64,000 nucleotides of DNA from Bathynomus jamesi (GCA_023014485.1 JAJOZX010003320.1:97501-161500); one strand, 5' to 3'; positions 31,260 to 42,086 are shown, counted from the first letter of the stretch. A program made the numbers and translations. Notes: generated from the letters alone by a model not told the origin.

Positions 31260-31645
31260 TTCCTTCTTTTCAAGAGATCACCTGTAAATATCTCCAAGGA
31301 ACAGTATTATCGCCAATAATCTTCATAATCTTGACATAGATGAGGACCAGAGACAGCGCAGTAACATCCGATGACACAAAGTTCAGTAGAAAAATAAGAA
31401 GCCTTGAAGATCTCTACAAGCAGAATGTTTTTGTAGAAATACAACAATATGAAGTTTAGCACTGAGAAATTTCAACTGTTACGGTACGGGAAAAAGGGAG
31501 GATCTAAAATCCATGGAGTGTAAAAGATTAAACGCATGGTACAGAACAAGCCCCGATGAGTCGGGTGTACCTACGTGAAGTGGAGAGTACAAGAAGCTAA
31601 CTCACTACTTCATCAAACCAACTCAAGAGGAGGGGAGATAAGCTT
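31260..31645 (+). pseudogene. LINE RT and 3' end scraps
   Basis: Short blocks in plus-strand frames: 'LQGTVLSPIIFIILT' (31290-31337), 'DDTKFSRKIRSLEDLYKQN', 'NMKFSTEKFQLLRYGKKGG' (31450-31500), then the LINE tail 'GTGTACCTACGTGAAGTGGA' region to 31640. These match the RT motifs and end of the L2-like family at 60416-61836, with internal deletions. Confidence 0.65.
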
Positions 31646-31659
31646 GACCTTCGTGTTAA

Positions 31660-32268
31660 AAATAGGGACTGCATGTACTATTTTAATTCACTCGGGACTC
31701 AGTACTTGTGGGATTTTCCGTTTTCTTTTCGATCATTTTTATATATTTTTTTAAATTTTGCTGTGACTACGATCATCATAAACAAACTCGGTAAATGAGT
31801 TCCAATATACTAAAGAAAAATAGAAGCTATGATTATTATATCCATATAGAATAAACAAGGCTTTCTTTCTGTGTGTATGCGTGTGTGTGTGCCGTCTTCA
31901 GTTTTTCTACTGTCTCTCTCTCTCTCTCTCTGTATAAATAGATTTTAAAATCATTTTAGATTCCGAAGCACTAGTAATGATAATGATGAAAACAATATAT
32001 GGTGTGGACGGAGCTGGAAACCAGTTTTTGAGACGAAATGTGAGTCAAACTTCATTCCATTCTAGCCGTTTGGACTAACCTCGAGTTTTTAAGCGTATCG
32101 AATTTACCTCTTTACACTCTTATGTCTTGGTTGGGAAGCGAAATCATTTTAATGTAAATGTATTCTACGTTGTTTTTTATAAAAATTAACAGGTAATTAA
32201 TTTTGAATTCGCCGAATTTTCTTTATAAAAAATAGAATAATATAAAATATATAAAGATTTAATTAAGA

Positions 32269-32322
<54 letters not shown>

Positions 32323-32640
32323 TAGTGTGTGTAATTATTATATTGCATGCATTTTTCTTTTATTGTTAATTAAATATATTAGCATGAAAGTACGAAGAAA
32401 ACAAATGAACTGCGATTACTCTATTTCTTTCAGTTCGCGGAATTTTCTTTATAAAAAAATAATATAAAAGTATATATAGACTTCTCATTTAATTCTTTTG
32501 GTTGTGTATATATAAAGTGTGCTGTTGTTTTCTGTTGTCAATTTGGTGTTTTATTTATTTCGGATTAATTGTATTTCTTTTATTGTTAATATTGGGATTC
32601 GTTTAAATGTATTGAATTAATTCGAGCAAATTAAGGAGAA
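31660..32640. other. AT-rich stretch without a gene; TA array at 32273-32315
   Basis: Includes a short (CT)n run near 31910-31930 and a TA array near 32273-32315. Two related segments containing 'TTTTCTTTATAAAAAA' occur near 32216 and 32442. No coding region is seen. Confidence 0.55.
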
Positions 32641-32680
32641 CGTTTCTCTTGCCTTTATTAAATAATAAAATTAAATTAAA

Positions 32681-32872
32681 TGGTGCTGTCTGGTAACCCT
32701 GCATATATGAATAATTAAATAGTGCTCTCTGGCAACTCATTTATATATAAATAATTAAAATGGTGGTATCTGGTAACTCTCCCTATAAAAATAAATAGAA
32801 TATATAGTGCTCTCTGGTAACCCCTCCATATAATAAGTAGTATCTGGCAACTCCAGTCGCTCTATATAACAG
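32681..32872 (+). repeat. Tandem array of about 40-bp units ending in a TATA-like box
   Basis: About five degenerate units share 'GTGCTCTCTGGTAACYC' followed by an ATATATAAATAATTAAA-like spacer. The last unit runs into CTCTATATAACAG, a TATA-like motif at about 32863. This could be a promoter or LTR region, but no downstream gene is identified. Confidence 0.5.
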
Positions 32873-32989
32873 ATGCTGGGCCCGTGGACGCTCATTATGC
32901 GACGGACTCTCTCCTCTCTCCTTTTTAGGTTAAGGCTTAGGTTAGGATTTCCGTTTGGGTGGGTAAGGACATCCTACCTTCTCCCCCAA

Positions 32990-33250
32990 AGACCCTCCTA
33001 CTTTCTCTCCCTCTCTTAGGTTAAGGTTACCTCCCTTCTCCCCCCAAAGCTCCCTCCCCCTTCATTGCAGCTTGGGGGATAACCTCTCCACCTTGTTGAA
33101 TAACCCCCTCCCCCTTCATTGCAGCTTGGGGGATAACCTCTCCACCTTGTTGAATAACCCCCTCCCCCTTTGTTGCATAATCCATTACAACATTCACCTC
33201 CCCCTTTGTTGCATAACCTCTTGCAACATCTCATTTGCAACATTGATCAA
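32990..33250 (+). repeat. Pyrimidine-rich minisatellite
   Basis: A 54-bp unit containing 'CATTGCAGCTTGGGGGATAA' and 'CCACCTTGTTGAATAACC' is repeated at about 33062 and 33116, followed by shorter CCCCTTTGTTGCATAA repeats to 33250. Open frames on either strand here only translate the repeat. Confidence 0.75.
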
Positions 33251-33296
33251 TATTTGTAACATTGCATTGCACTCGTCCATTTTGTGCCCATACTAC

Positions 33297-34156
33297 TAAA
33301 AAGCTATCACTGGAATTAGGAATTAGTGAAGGAAGTGTGAATACGATAATTCGGCAACTGGGATACTCAAAAAAGTGTGGTCAAGGTTTGTTCCTCGCAA
33401 ACTGACTGAAGATCACAAAGCCCAAAGAAAAGAAATTGCTTCCGAGTCGTTGGTTCGATACGAGACAGAAGGGGATGACTTCCTTTCACGAATTGTGACT
33501 GGGGATGAGACTTCGGTACGCCACTTTGAACCTGAAACAAAACACCAATCCACGGAGTGGCATCACGCAGACTCCCCCACGCAAGAAAAAGTTCAAAATG
33601 GCTCCCTCTGCAGGAAACGTTATGGCCACCATCTTCTGTGACATGAAGGGGTGATTCTGGTGGACATTATGAAGAAAGAACAAACAGTCAACTCAGAGGC
33701 ATATATTGCTACCCTACAGAGACTCCAGAGACCGGAGAGAAAACTGTTGTGTGGTCTTGAGTTATCGTGCAAAAGAAGGACGTCTTCCAGTTTGCAAACA
33801 AGAGAGGCCATCAAAAAATGTGCTTGACTGTGTTACCCCACCCTCCATACAGTCCAGATCTGGCACCTTCAGACTTCCATTTGTCTGGGCCAATGAAGGA
33901 TGCTATTCGTGGAAGAAAGTTTCAGAGTGACGATGAGGTTGTTGAGGAGGTTAAGAGGTGGCTCCAGCGGAACTCAGCGGACTTTTACCAACAAAGAATA
34001 AAGGCCCTTGTTTCGAGGTGGAGGAAAGCCGTAGAAAAGGATGGAGGCTCTGTGGAAAAATAAGAACTTGTACAAAAGGTATGTAATTTCTGGAACTTAC
34101 AAGAAAACTTGGAAAGAAAAAAAAAAGGTGGGGCAAAATATACTGAGTGGCCCTCG
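33297..34156 (+). pseudogene. mariner (DD34D) element, 5'-truncated and frameshifted
   Basis: Starts inside the second helix-turn-helix ('LSLELGISEGSVNTIIRQL'). It continues through 'IVTGDETSVRHFEPETK' (first catalytic Asp), a damaged region around 33720-33800, and 'LPHPPYSPDLAPSDFH' (third Asp). It ends with 'VEEVKRWLQRNSADFYQQ' at 34062 and the inverted end sequence to 34156. It is the same family as 44407-45788. Several frameshifts, and a missing 5' end, make it inactive. Confidence 0.88.
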
Positions 34157-34995
34157 TATAGTATAATATAGTATAAATAACAAACTCTAAATAATATAAT
34201 TAAGAAATAATTTAAATCTGTGAAAATCTAAACAAATGGAAACCTTAAAATGGTGCTAAAACATGTACTAAAGTTGAGAAACTCAACGAAAGATATAAAA
34301 ATTCCTATTTTTTGTTAGTATTTTTCATGAAATACCAAATTTTCCAAATTTCTGTGAGGAATGAGAGAAGAGTGTATAATGGAAAAATTAAAGGACATAA
34401 ATAATCAAATCAAATGAAATAAAAATGATCTTCCTCGCATAAACTCAACGGAAGATACACTTAAATCTTGGAATTTTCCCTTAATTTCTTGGGGCACCTC
34501 AAAGGCAAAATCTTTAACCTCCTTGGGGCCGTTGAAGTTGATATCGCAGGTAGCTAATATTTTACAGATTTCTTATTGGTACCACAGACTAACTTTTGGG
34601 TGCCCCTTCAAAACTGAATTCTAAAGAAAGTTTTTTCACTCCACCCTAGTGTATACTCAAACTCTTGAAATGTTTTGTTCAAAGGCTAAAACCCTGATTT
34701 ATAAAAGATGGCTTAAGACAACATTAGACGACTTAATACCAATACTAATGAGTACAGAATACAACACACATTTAAGTGGGTCTGTAGGTTTTATTCATTT
34801 GTCATGTGTTGTCCAGAATGATGATGGTGTATGCAATACTAGTACTGAGATTAAGTTTACATTATTAATTAATTATTATCCAGAAATCAAACGTGCTAGA
34901 ACGAAAAAAAACATCTAATGCAAAGCAAAATATTTATTATCACTACAATACATAAAAAATAGTTAAAGGCATATGGTAAAACTGAGGTTCAAAAA

Positions 34996-35028
<33 letters not shown>
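34157..35028. other. AT-rich stretch, one doubtful small frame; TA array at the end
   Basis: An 89-codon frame at 34649-34918 (plus) resembles nothing I know and has no supporting context. The stretch ends in a TA array (34997-35028) at which the hAT element begins. Confidence 0.5.
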
Positions 35029-35031
<3 letters not shown>

Positions 35032-35324
35032 GGCCGCATTTAGGGGGTGGCGCACCGGGCAAATGTCCAAGGCCCTGCGCCCGATGGGCCCCGCAAATTT
35101 CAATTGAAAAAAATTAAATCACGTATCTGCCATCTGCGACGAGTTTTACTTTTTCCGGCAGGCGGCATGGCATCAGACATTCTAATATCCGCTTTCATGG
35201 TGTTTAGAAATGAGTAACACTAACAAGAACAACAAATTAATGTTGTTACTAACTTACTTACTTGTTGTTTCTGTTGCAGATTCATGATTTATGTTCTTAT
35301 TGTTGGCATTGTAATACGTACAAC

Positions 35325-37190
35325 ATGGAAACGAGCCGTGACCGGGATCGAAGGAGGAAATATAAACCCGGTAGTGAAAAGCGTAAGGATAAGAAGCGCA
35401 GAGAAGAGTTTCTTGCGACGGTGCTGAAACTGACTAATTGGATTAAATCATCAGCAACTAAGTCAGCCCCTTCAGCAGGCCCACCAGCTGCCTCCAATGC
35501 TTCAGCAGCTGCGTTTTCAGAAGACGCGTCTACGTCAGTGCGTTCAACAAGCCCAGCAGCTGCCTCCATTACTTCAGCTGCTGCATTTTCAGGAGACTCG
35601 TCTACGTCAACCCCTTCGGCAGGCCCACCAGTTGCCTCCGCTACATCAGCAGCTGCGTCTTCAGAAGACCCGTCTACGTCAGTGCGTTCAGCAGGCCCAC
35701 CAGCTTCAGGACAAGCAATTAATGACATTGGTTTTTGTCCACAAGTGCTGACCGATGACTTTAGAGAGTTTTGGAAAGAGCGGGGAACATCAAATTGCCG
35801 AAATTATGACAACGACTTCAGTAACTCTTCAACTACTGAAAGTGGTACAACACGCCGATGTGCGAAGACATTATTTGTTAAGAAACATAGCCTGACGAAT
35901 GAGAGGATTGAGGTGTCATGGCTGTGCTATTCCGAGTCCACAGGCTATGTTTACTGTTTTATCTGTAAATTAATGTCGAGGGCGGACAGCAAGTTCACAA
36001 TCGGGTTCAACGACTGGAAGCATGGTAGACAATCGGTCCAAGCACACGGAAAATGTGAGCAACATATGGAGTCGATGAGATATTTGTTGGTTAGAAAGTC
36101 TGTCTCCGGCCGTGTTGATTCGAAACTGGTGAACCAGTTTGAAAAGGAATGCAACTACTGGTAGGAAGTTTTGCGGCGCTGTGTCGACGTTATCAAGTAT
36201 ATCACGTCACGAGGACTAGCAATTCGTGGACACGACTCCCGTTTCGGTTCACCAAACAACGGCAACTATTACGGAATTTTGGAACTTTTATGTAAGTATG
36301 ACAGTTTTCTAGCTGCGCATATAAGCGAGCATGCCAACAAAGGTAGCGGACACACCTCGTAGCTCTCTCATTTCATTTGCGAGGAACTCATACTGTTGAT
36401 GGCCGATAAAGTACTTCAGACGATTATCTGAGAAATCCAGCAGTCAAAATACTACTCTCTATCCGTCGACTCTACGCCTGATGTTTCCCACACCGATCAA
36501 CTGTGCTTCACCGTCCGATATGTGATTGAGTCTGGGTCCGTCGAGCGATTTCTACAGTTCATACCTATGAACACACATACAGGGAAAGGAATCTCCGACG
36601 TGGTCCTCAACTTTCTGGAGACGCATGGTATTCGAATTGGAGACTGCAGAGGACAGTTTTATGATAACGCAAGCAATATGGCAGGGAAATACAACGGCAT
36701 AAAGAGCCACATCAAGTCAAAATCTCCGTATGCTGAGTTTGTGCCATGCATGTGCCACTCACTAAATCTTGTGGGTAAATCAGCAGTGGACAGTTGCACA
36801 GCAGCCGTTGAATTGTTTATGCTCATTCAGAATGTCTACACGTTTCTCGTCTCCTCGACATACCGATGGCGTCGACATGTAGAGGTTCTCGATAGTAGTT
36901 CCTGTAGTGAGAAACTAAACGTCGACAAAGGTCTCTCCGATACCCGCTGGTCAGCCAGATCAGATGCCGTCCAATCTTTAACCGAAAGCTACGCCGAGAA
37001 TATCGTGGTACTGGATGAGCTAGCAGCAGATACCAGCCAAACTGCGGAAGCCAGGATTGAAGCCAGGGGATTGTCTAAACAGCTTCAACAACTCGAAACA
37101 GCCATTTTATTGGTTTTATGGAACACTATTCTCGAACGATTTCAAAAAACGAATGTGTCTCTGCAAAAACAAGGAATGTCGTTAGACTCA
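35325..37190 (+). pseudogene. TTF-type hAT transposase, N-terminal and core part
   Basis: The ATG at 35325 follows an acceptor-like TTTCTGTTGCAG at about 35279, suggesting a non-coding first exon. Residues about 45-130 are an Ala/Ser/Pro-rich region of three repeats of about 28 residues. A TTF-type zinc finger follows ('VYCFICKLMSR', 'AHGKCEQHMES'). The hAT core has 'YSLSVDSTPDVSHTDQL' (first Asp), 'FYDNASNMAGKYNG' (second Asp), 'CMCHSLNLVGKSA' (CxxH) and 'LSDTRWSARSDAV' (Trp). Stops at 36162, 36360 and 36429 disable it. It matches the DUF4371/ZMYM-like branch of hAT proteins. Confidence 0.88.
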
Positions 37191-37195
37191 GCCAC
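37191..37195. repeat. 5-bp target duplication GCCAC (left)
   Basis: GCCAC here and at 40830-40834 flank the inserted element. Removing the insertion and one copy restores the hAT reading frame from 'SLDSAT' into 'LLLKSLLQFVEDLRSRF'. Confidence 0.85.
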
Positions 37196-40100
37196 TAGGG
37201 CGGGTCATACTATGCATTTTTTTAAAATCAATGGAGAGGGGTGTTCAAATGACATATTTTGGTGTATAGAACACAATTCTGAAGAAAATATTTAATTCTG
37301 ATAACCCTAACCTACATCATTTTGCAGTTGATTATTATTAAATTGTTGATTATTTTACTATTGTAGTTACCCCAGAATATGTCTTCTCACGTTTTCTATC
37401 ATGGCTGCTCACGTTATCTCTCATAGAGCATTGTTCTAACTAATTCATATAAACATTGTAATTATCATACAGTTTGGTATATGAAATATTTTGACGGTTT
37501 TCTGGCGCGCATAAGGCCATTTTCTGAGCCACCTTTCTCAGAGGCTAGAATGTAACGTTTCAGAACATTCTAAAACGTTTTGTGAAATATTTGAAGTGAC
37601 TCATGATTTATGAAGCTATTTTACCACCTCGGCTTGCAGTGAGGGGATAGATTTAGTGATTATCTACTGATATTTTTTTTGTTACTGTTCACATGTGAGT
37701 ATTATTCTGTTATATTTTAGAAAAAGCTATTTCTACGCATATTATAGTGATACATTGAGCAAAATTTAATTAACAACTTTGATTTGAGCTAAAATTAGGT
37801 GGTTCATTTTTAGTACAACTGAGCAGTATGAGGCCTATTTCAATGTTCTAAAGAATATTTTTAGGATGTGTTTCTTTAGTTTTTTTAGAGTACATGAACA
37901 AATTATTTGCATTACAGACAACAGATAAATTAGCATTTTATAACATTTTGAAACCAAAAAAGCATAATGTGTTTAGCATTTGCAGATAAATTTGTTCTTG
38001 CCCATTTCAGCTCTTTTTTAACCAAGAATTTTGCGCTGAAAAGAGTTAATACCTGTCTGTAGTGGATACTTAACTGTTGCATTATTGTTTTTATTTCAGT
38101 GTGAACTCATTAAGAAAATGGCTCAAGTCAGAACAAGGACGAAATCAAGTTCTCATCTGAGTAATCTTGTTGGCACGGGCCGGGAGCTGTTGGTGTCTGA
38201 ACTGCCAACTGTGAGGGATATCCTGAGGTATGGCATCTACTTGAGGAAGCAAAGTGAAGATGACAGGAGGAACTACCCAGTGGACAAGCTGGTGAGTGAC
38301 ATCTACCCTGGTCTGATTTGTCAGTGGAGCAAAGCTAATGCTCTTTTCAAGCCATCTGTTATCAATGAAAAAGTGACCATCATGTCCAAGCTCAAGGAGG
38401 ACTGGAATCAGGCAGTGAAGTTTTCTCTTGGGAAGGGCAAACTTGATGCCAAAGAGAGGTTCATTGTCAAGTTAGACAAGTTCTTTGATATTTTGACTTG
38501 CAAGTGTCAGATTACCAGTTATGAGGGGGGAGGCTGTGAGGGCTGTGTTATCCAAGCCCACATTAACTGTTCCTGCAGCAGAGAGAAAAAGATTCCTGTG
38601 AAAGATCTTGCCTACATCAAGGGACAGAAAGAGAAGGTTGGAAGTAAGGGACCCCACCAAATAGGGGGTCCTGATCTACCAGAGCACAAGAGACAGGTGA
38701 GGACATTGAAAAGGCAGTGGATGGAAAGGAAGGCAGAGAAAAGGAGAAGGAACAAGGAGGAAAGTGCTGCAGTAGCAGAGAAGGCAGCCAGGAAGGATGT
38801 TAAGAGATTTTTGGCAGATGGTGATGAGGATCTGGAATTGGAGAGAAGTGGTGATGAAGATGAGTTTGTTCCTGAAGTTGAGCTCTTCCCTCAAACTGAC
38901 CCTGAGCCAGCAGCTTCGGCAAAGGTACAGAAAAACTATGATGAGATTCAAAACATTGCCCTTGCTAGTGTAAGGTATGGCATAGGGCTGAGGCCAACTG
39001 CAGCGATAGCAACAGCAGCTCTGATTGACGCAGGAATCATCACAGAAGACAATACAAGTAAAGTGATTGATAAGAGCAAGGTCAAGAGAGCACAGGAGAA
39101 GTTGATGAGAGAGCTGGGGGAACAGTTCGAGAAGAAGTGCAGGGAGGAGGGGGGGATCTCTTGCATCCTCTTTGATGGGCGGATTGACCTGACCAATGTG
39201 ATGATGGAAGCTGACGGCAGTGACCAATCTTTTCCCGCAAAGATCAAGGAAGAACACTATAGTGTTGTTAGTGAGCCTGGCAGCTACTATCTGTTCCACT
39301 TTACCCCAGAGAAAGCAACTAAAGAGGAGTCACATGCGGAGAAGATTGCTAAGGTCCTGTTTGCCTGGCTGAAAGAGAGGGGTTATGATAAGACCTTGTT
39401 GGCCATTGGAGGAGACTCAACAAATGTCAACACTGGTGTGAAAGCTGGAGTAATGCGGAAGCTGGAGCTGCACCTGGGGAGAAAGCTGGTCTGGTTGGTG
39501 TGCAACCTGCACACTGTTGAACTTCCCCTGCGCCATCTCATTGTTGACCTTGATGGCCCTACTCTGTCAGACAAAAAATTATCCGGGCCAATAGGAAAGC
39601 TGCTTGATTCTGCTACAGACTTTGATATCAATCCAAACTTCACCCGAATCTCTGTTGGCCCTCCACTGATCAAGCTTCCTGACAAGGTCATTCAAGATCT
39701 CTCAACTGATCAATACTATGGCTATAAAATTGTCTGTGCAGTCAGGGATGGAGTACTTCCTGCAAGGCTGGCTTTGTTAGAGATAGGACCAGTAAACCAC
39801 AGCCGCTGGCTCACCACAGCGAACAGACTTCTCAGGCTCTGGGTGTCAAAGCACGGACTTAAAGGAAAGAACCTGAAGATTCTGCAATTCATTGTGGAAT
39901 TCATCATTGGAGTGTATTACCCATGTTGGTTCAACGTGAAGGTCAAGCACTCCTGGATCGAAGGGCCTAGGCACATCCTCTTTCAGCTGGACTGCCTCAA
40001 GTCCCAGAGAAAGGAGGTGCTGGATATTGTGATGCCAACTGTGAGAAGATCTGCTTGGTATGCCCACAGTGAAGTCATCCTCCAAACACTACTCTGCTCT

Positions 40101-40829
40101 GAGGATCAGAAGGAGAGGATTGAAGGGGTGGAGAGAATCCTGGCCATCAGGGGAGAGGGGGACCCGGACACTCAGCTGGGGGACTCCTCTGTTAGGAGCA
40201 GAAGGACACCTGACATCAATTGTGATGCTTCCAGCATCGGTGACTTGATCAGCTGGTCAGAAGGTGTGTCAGAGCCACCTCTCACCTGCTCTCTAAGCAC
40301 CTCAGAGGTGAAAAACTTCATCAACACCCCCATGGAGGTGCGCAACTGGCCTTGCCACACACAAAGCATTGAGAGGGTTGTTAAAATGGTGACTGAGGCT
40401 TCTGCTAAGTACTTCTCACAGGAAAAGAGGGATGGAGGGATCAGGGCTCAGGAGACCAGCAGGAAGCTGATGTCCAAGTCTGAGTCAAAGCAGGATTTGT
40501 GCAACCTGGCAAAGTTCAAGATGTCAGGAGAATGATCTTTGTAATTATATCCAGTGATATACATGCAGTTCACCTATTAATAAATATATGTAAAGTTGAT
40601 TTGGCCTTGTCAATATAAATGATTTACCTTATATCTTTTAATATATTATAAAGGGGTTCAAAAGGGTAAAATTGGCAATTTAGAAATACAAAATGATGTA
40701 GGTTAGATTTATCCTATCCAAAAAAGAAGCTCATATTTGAATTCCCCATGTAAAAACACATAATTTAGACACCCCTGATGGTAGGATTTCCTTCAGATTC
40801 ATGTTGTCACCTGAGTACGACCCGCCCTA
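37196..40829 (+). mobile_element. Complete hAT-like DNA transposon of unassigned lineage, 3634 bp
   Basis: The terminal inverted repeat is TAGGGCGGGTCATACT on the left and TAGGGCGGGTCGTACT on the right (15 of 16 bases), flanked by GCCAC duplications. Imperfect inverted homology continues inward, with an 18-bp identical block CTAACCTACATCATTTTG (37307 and, inverted, near 40692). The interior has an 850-bp leader with a likely intron, one uninterrupted gene and a 290-bp 3' region. The insertion point inside another transposon's gene fixes both boundaries. Confidence 0.9.
38118..40535 (+). CDS. Divergent hAT-like transposase, 805 codons, intact
   Basis: The start ATG (AAAATGG context) lies 18 bp after an acceptor-like TTTTTATTTCAG, so an upstream non-coding exon is likely. 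An in-frame ATG at 38085 lies inside the putative intron. Residues 1-125 form a helical N-terminal domain. Residues 128-153 hold a Cys cluster ('CKC', 'CEGC', 'CSC'), probably zinc binding. A basic, acidic linker follows to about 300. The core has Asp353 in 'LFDGRIDLTNV', Asp433 in 'GGDSTNVNTG', Cys462/His465 in 'CNLHTVELPLRH', Trp564 in 'HSRWLTTANRLLRLW' and Glu752 in 'CHTQSIERVVKMVTEAS'. This is the DDE-plus-CxxH-plus-W order of hAT enzymes. The family is not one I can name. The open frame suggests recent activity. Confidence 0.85.
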   Translation: MAQVRTRTKSSSHLSNLVGTGRELLVSELPTVRDILRYGIYLRKQSEDDRRNYPVDKLVSDIYPGLICQWSKANALFKPSVINEKVTIMSKLKEDWNQAVKFSLGKGKLDAKERFIVKLDKFFDILTCKCQITSYEGGGCEGCVIQAHINCSCSREKKIPVKDLAYIKGQKEKVGSKGPHQIGGPDLPEHKRQVRTLKRQWMERKAEKRRRNKEESAAVAEKAARKDVKRFLADGDEDLELERSGDEDEFVPEVELFPQTDPEPAASAKVQKNYDEIQNIALASVRYGIGLRPTAAIATAALIDAGIITEDNTSKVIDKSKVKRAQEKLMRELGEQFEKKCREEGGISCILFDGRIDLTNVMMEADGSDQSFPAKIKEEHYSVVSEPGSYYLFHFTPEKATKEESHAEKIAKVLFAWLKERGYDKTLLAIGGDSTNVNTGVKAGVMRKLELHLGRKLVWLVCNLHTVELPLRHLIVDLDGPTLSDKKLSGPIGKLLDSATDFDINPNFTRISVGPPLIKLPDKVIQDLSTDQYYGYKIVCAVRDGVLPARLALLEIGPVNHSRWLTTANRLLRLWVSKHGLKGKNLKILQFIVEFIIGVYYPCWFNVKVKHSWIEGPRHILFQLDCLKSQRKEVLDIVMPTVRRSAWYAHSEVILQTLLCSEDQKERIEGVERILAIRGEGDPDTQLGDSSVRSRRTPDINCDASSIGDLISWSEGVSEPPLTCSLSTSEVKNFINTPMEVRNWPCHTQSIERVVKMVTEASAKYFSQEKRDGGIRAQETSRKLMSKSESKQDLCNLAKFKMSGE

Positions 40830-40834
40830 GCCAC

Positions 40835-41583
40835 CCTCTTGCTGAAATCACTACTTCAATTTGTTGAAGATCTGAGATCAAGATTTGACGAATCGAGGAC
40901 CAGGGCATCGGAAAGTGTGGTTATCGAGTATACAAGGAATCGACTCAACGCACAAAGAAGAGAAAGCGCCATCATGACGAAATCGGAACTGCCGAAGATA
41001 CGAACCTGACACCAAGAGATTCATTTCGGACCACTGCATTTCTACCGATAATTGATAAACTGTGTACCACTTTGAACACTCGTCCAGAAGCGTACTCTGT
41101 CCTGCAGAAAAGATTTGGATTTTTGTATTTCCTTCTAGTCCTGGACATCGACAGTCTTCAACGGTCAGCTGAACATCTAGTAGAATGCTACCCGGCAGAT
41201 CTGGAGAAAGAGCTGGTAACAGAAGTTGTGCAGTTCGCTGCCCTAATAAAACTCACCGAAAGTGAAACAGAATCCCAGACGGAACGTGGAGACATGTGCA
41301 ACAGATTTTATCGGCATATGAACACAAACGAACTGAAAGGACATTCCCAAACATGGAAATAGCAATGAGAATATACCTGTGTATGTTTGTCACGAACTGT
41401 TCTAGTGAACGTTCATTCTCGAAACTCAAACTGATGAAACATTACCTTCGCTCCACAATGGGCCAGGAGCACCTTTCGTCCCTGGCGCTGTTGAGTATAG
41501 AGCATGAGGTGTTGCAGTCGGTGAGTTTCGAGGACACAATCACGCAGTTTTCAAAACAAAAAGCCAGGAAGCGTCCTATGTAA
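40835..41583 (+). pseudogene. TTF-type hAT transposase, C-terminal part
   Basis: This continues the gene that stops at 37190. It reads 'LLLKSLLQFVEDLRSRFDE', a frame change, then 'EAYSVLQKRFGFLYFL' (41084-41130), and in a third frame the dimerisation domain 'MRIYLCMFVTNCSSERSFSK' with the catalytic-Glu SSER motif, ending 'FSKQKARKRPM' at 41580. A stop near 41005 and two frameshifts inactivate it. The region after it to 41915 is the transposon 3' end and includes a duplicated 33-bp unit (41634 and 41667). Confidence 0.85.
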
Positions 41584-41910
41584 TATTCATAACAAATCTA
41601 CACTCTATCTACAGTACAGTAAGCTGTACAGTTTAGCTGTTTATTAAGTGCATTACAACTGTGTAGCTGTTTATTAAGTGCATTACAACTGTGTAGCCTA
41701 CTAGTGTAGCTGTATGCACTCTGTGTACATAGTTAAGTTATAGTCTTTAATATCACATTAATAAGCTGAATGGCTTCCGCATGTGTGCTTTGTGTGTGTT
41801 AAAAAAATATATCTGTTATGTGCATTACAAAATATTGTCATTCATTAACACACTAAAACAATACATCCGGAGAAATAGTTTGCCCAAGGCCCCGCACACT
41901 GTAAATGCGC

Positions 41911-41914
<4 letters not shown>

Positions 41915-41970
<56 letters not shown>
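41915..41970. repeat. (TA)n array
   Basis: TA dinucleotides directly outside the hAT right end. Confidence 0.95.
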
Positions 41971-41971
<1 letters not shown>

Positions 41972-42086
41972 CAGATGCGATCCGAGGAGTCAACCCTAAC
42001 AGTGTAACGGTTTCTAGAAAGTGCGGGGTATTACACACATTATGCAATGAGCTAAGAGATACGCCGTTGGATGAAGGGTAATTCGT

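Larger units (their letters stand above)
35029..41915 (+). mobile_element. TTF-finger hAT transposon, interrupted
   Basis: The left end CAGGGCCGCATTTAGGGGGT and the right end, reverse complemented TAGGGGCGCATTTACAG, form a 14-bp inverted repeat with two mismatches. Both ends lie in TA arrays, so the target duplication cannot be read. The transposase gene (35325-37190 and 40835-41583) is split by a 3.6-kb element at 37196-40829. Without that insertion it is about 3.2 kb, normal for this group. Confidence 0.85.

Noticed and set aside
31080..31340. 69-codon frame at 31130-31339 as a membrane peptide
   Set aside because: Its 3' part is an RT block ('LQGTVLSPIIFIILT') of a LINE scrap, and the hydrophobicity comes from that motif.
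32990..33250. Cys/Gly-rich 75-codon frame as a secreted peptide
   Set aside because: It is a direct translation of a 54-bp minisatellite, without a signal peptide or conserved flanks.
34649..34918. 89-codon frame as a gene
   Set aside because: No start context, splice signals, homology or neighbouring evidence; the length is unremarkable in this composition.
38472..40369. Multiple minus-strand frames up to 207 codons
   Set aside because: They are shadows of the intact 805-codon plus-strand gene, whose conserved motifs are shared with the relic at 6519-15118.
38118..40535. Interpretation of the 805-codon gene as a host gene
   Set aside because: It lies between inverted ends with a target duplication, inside a dead hAT transposon, and a broken relative has similar ends.
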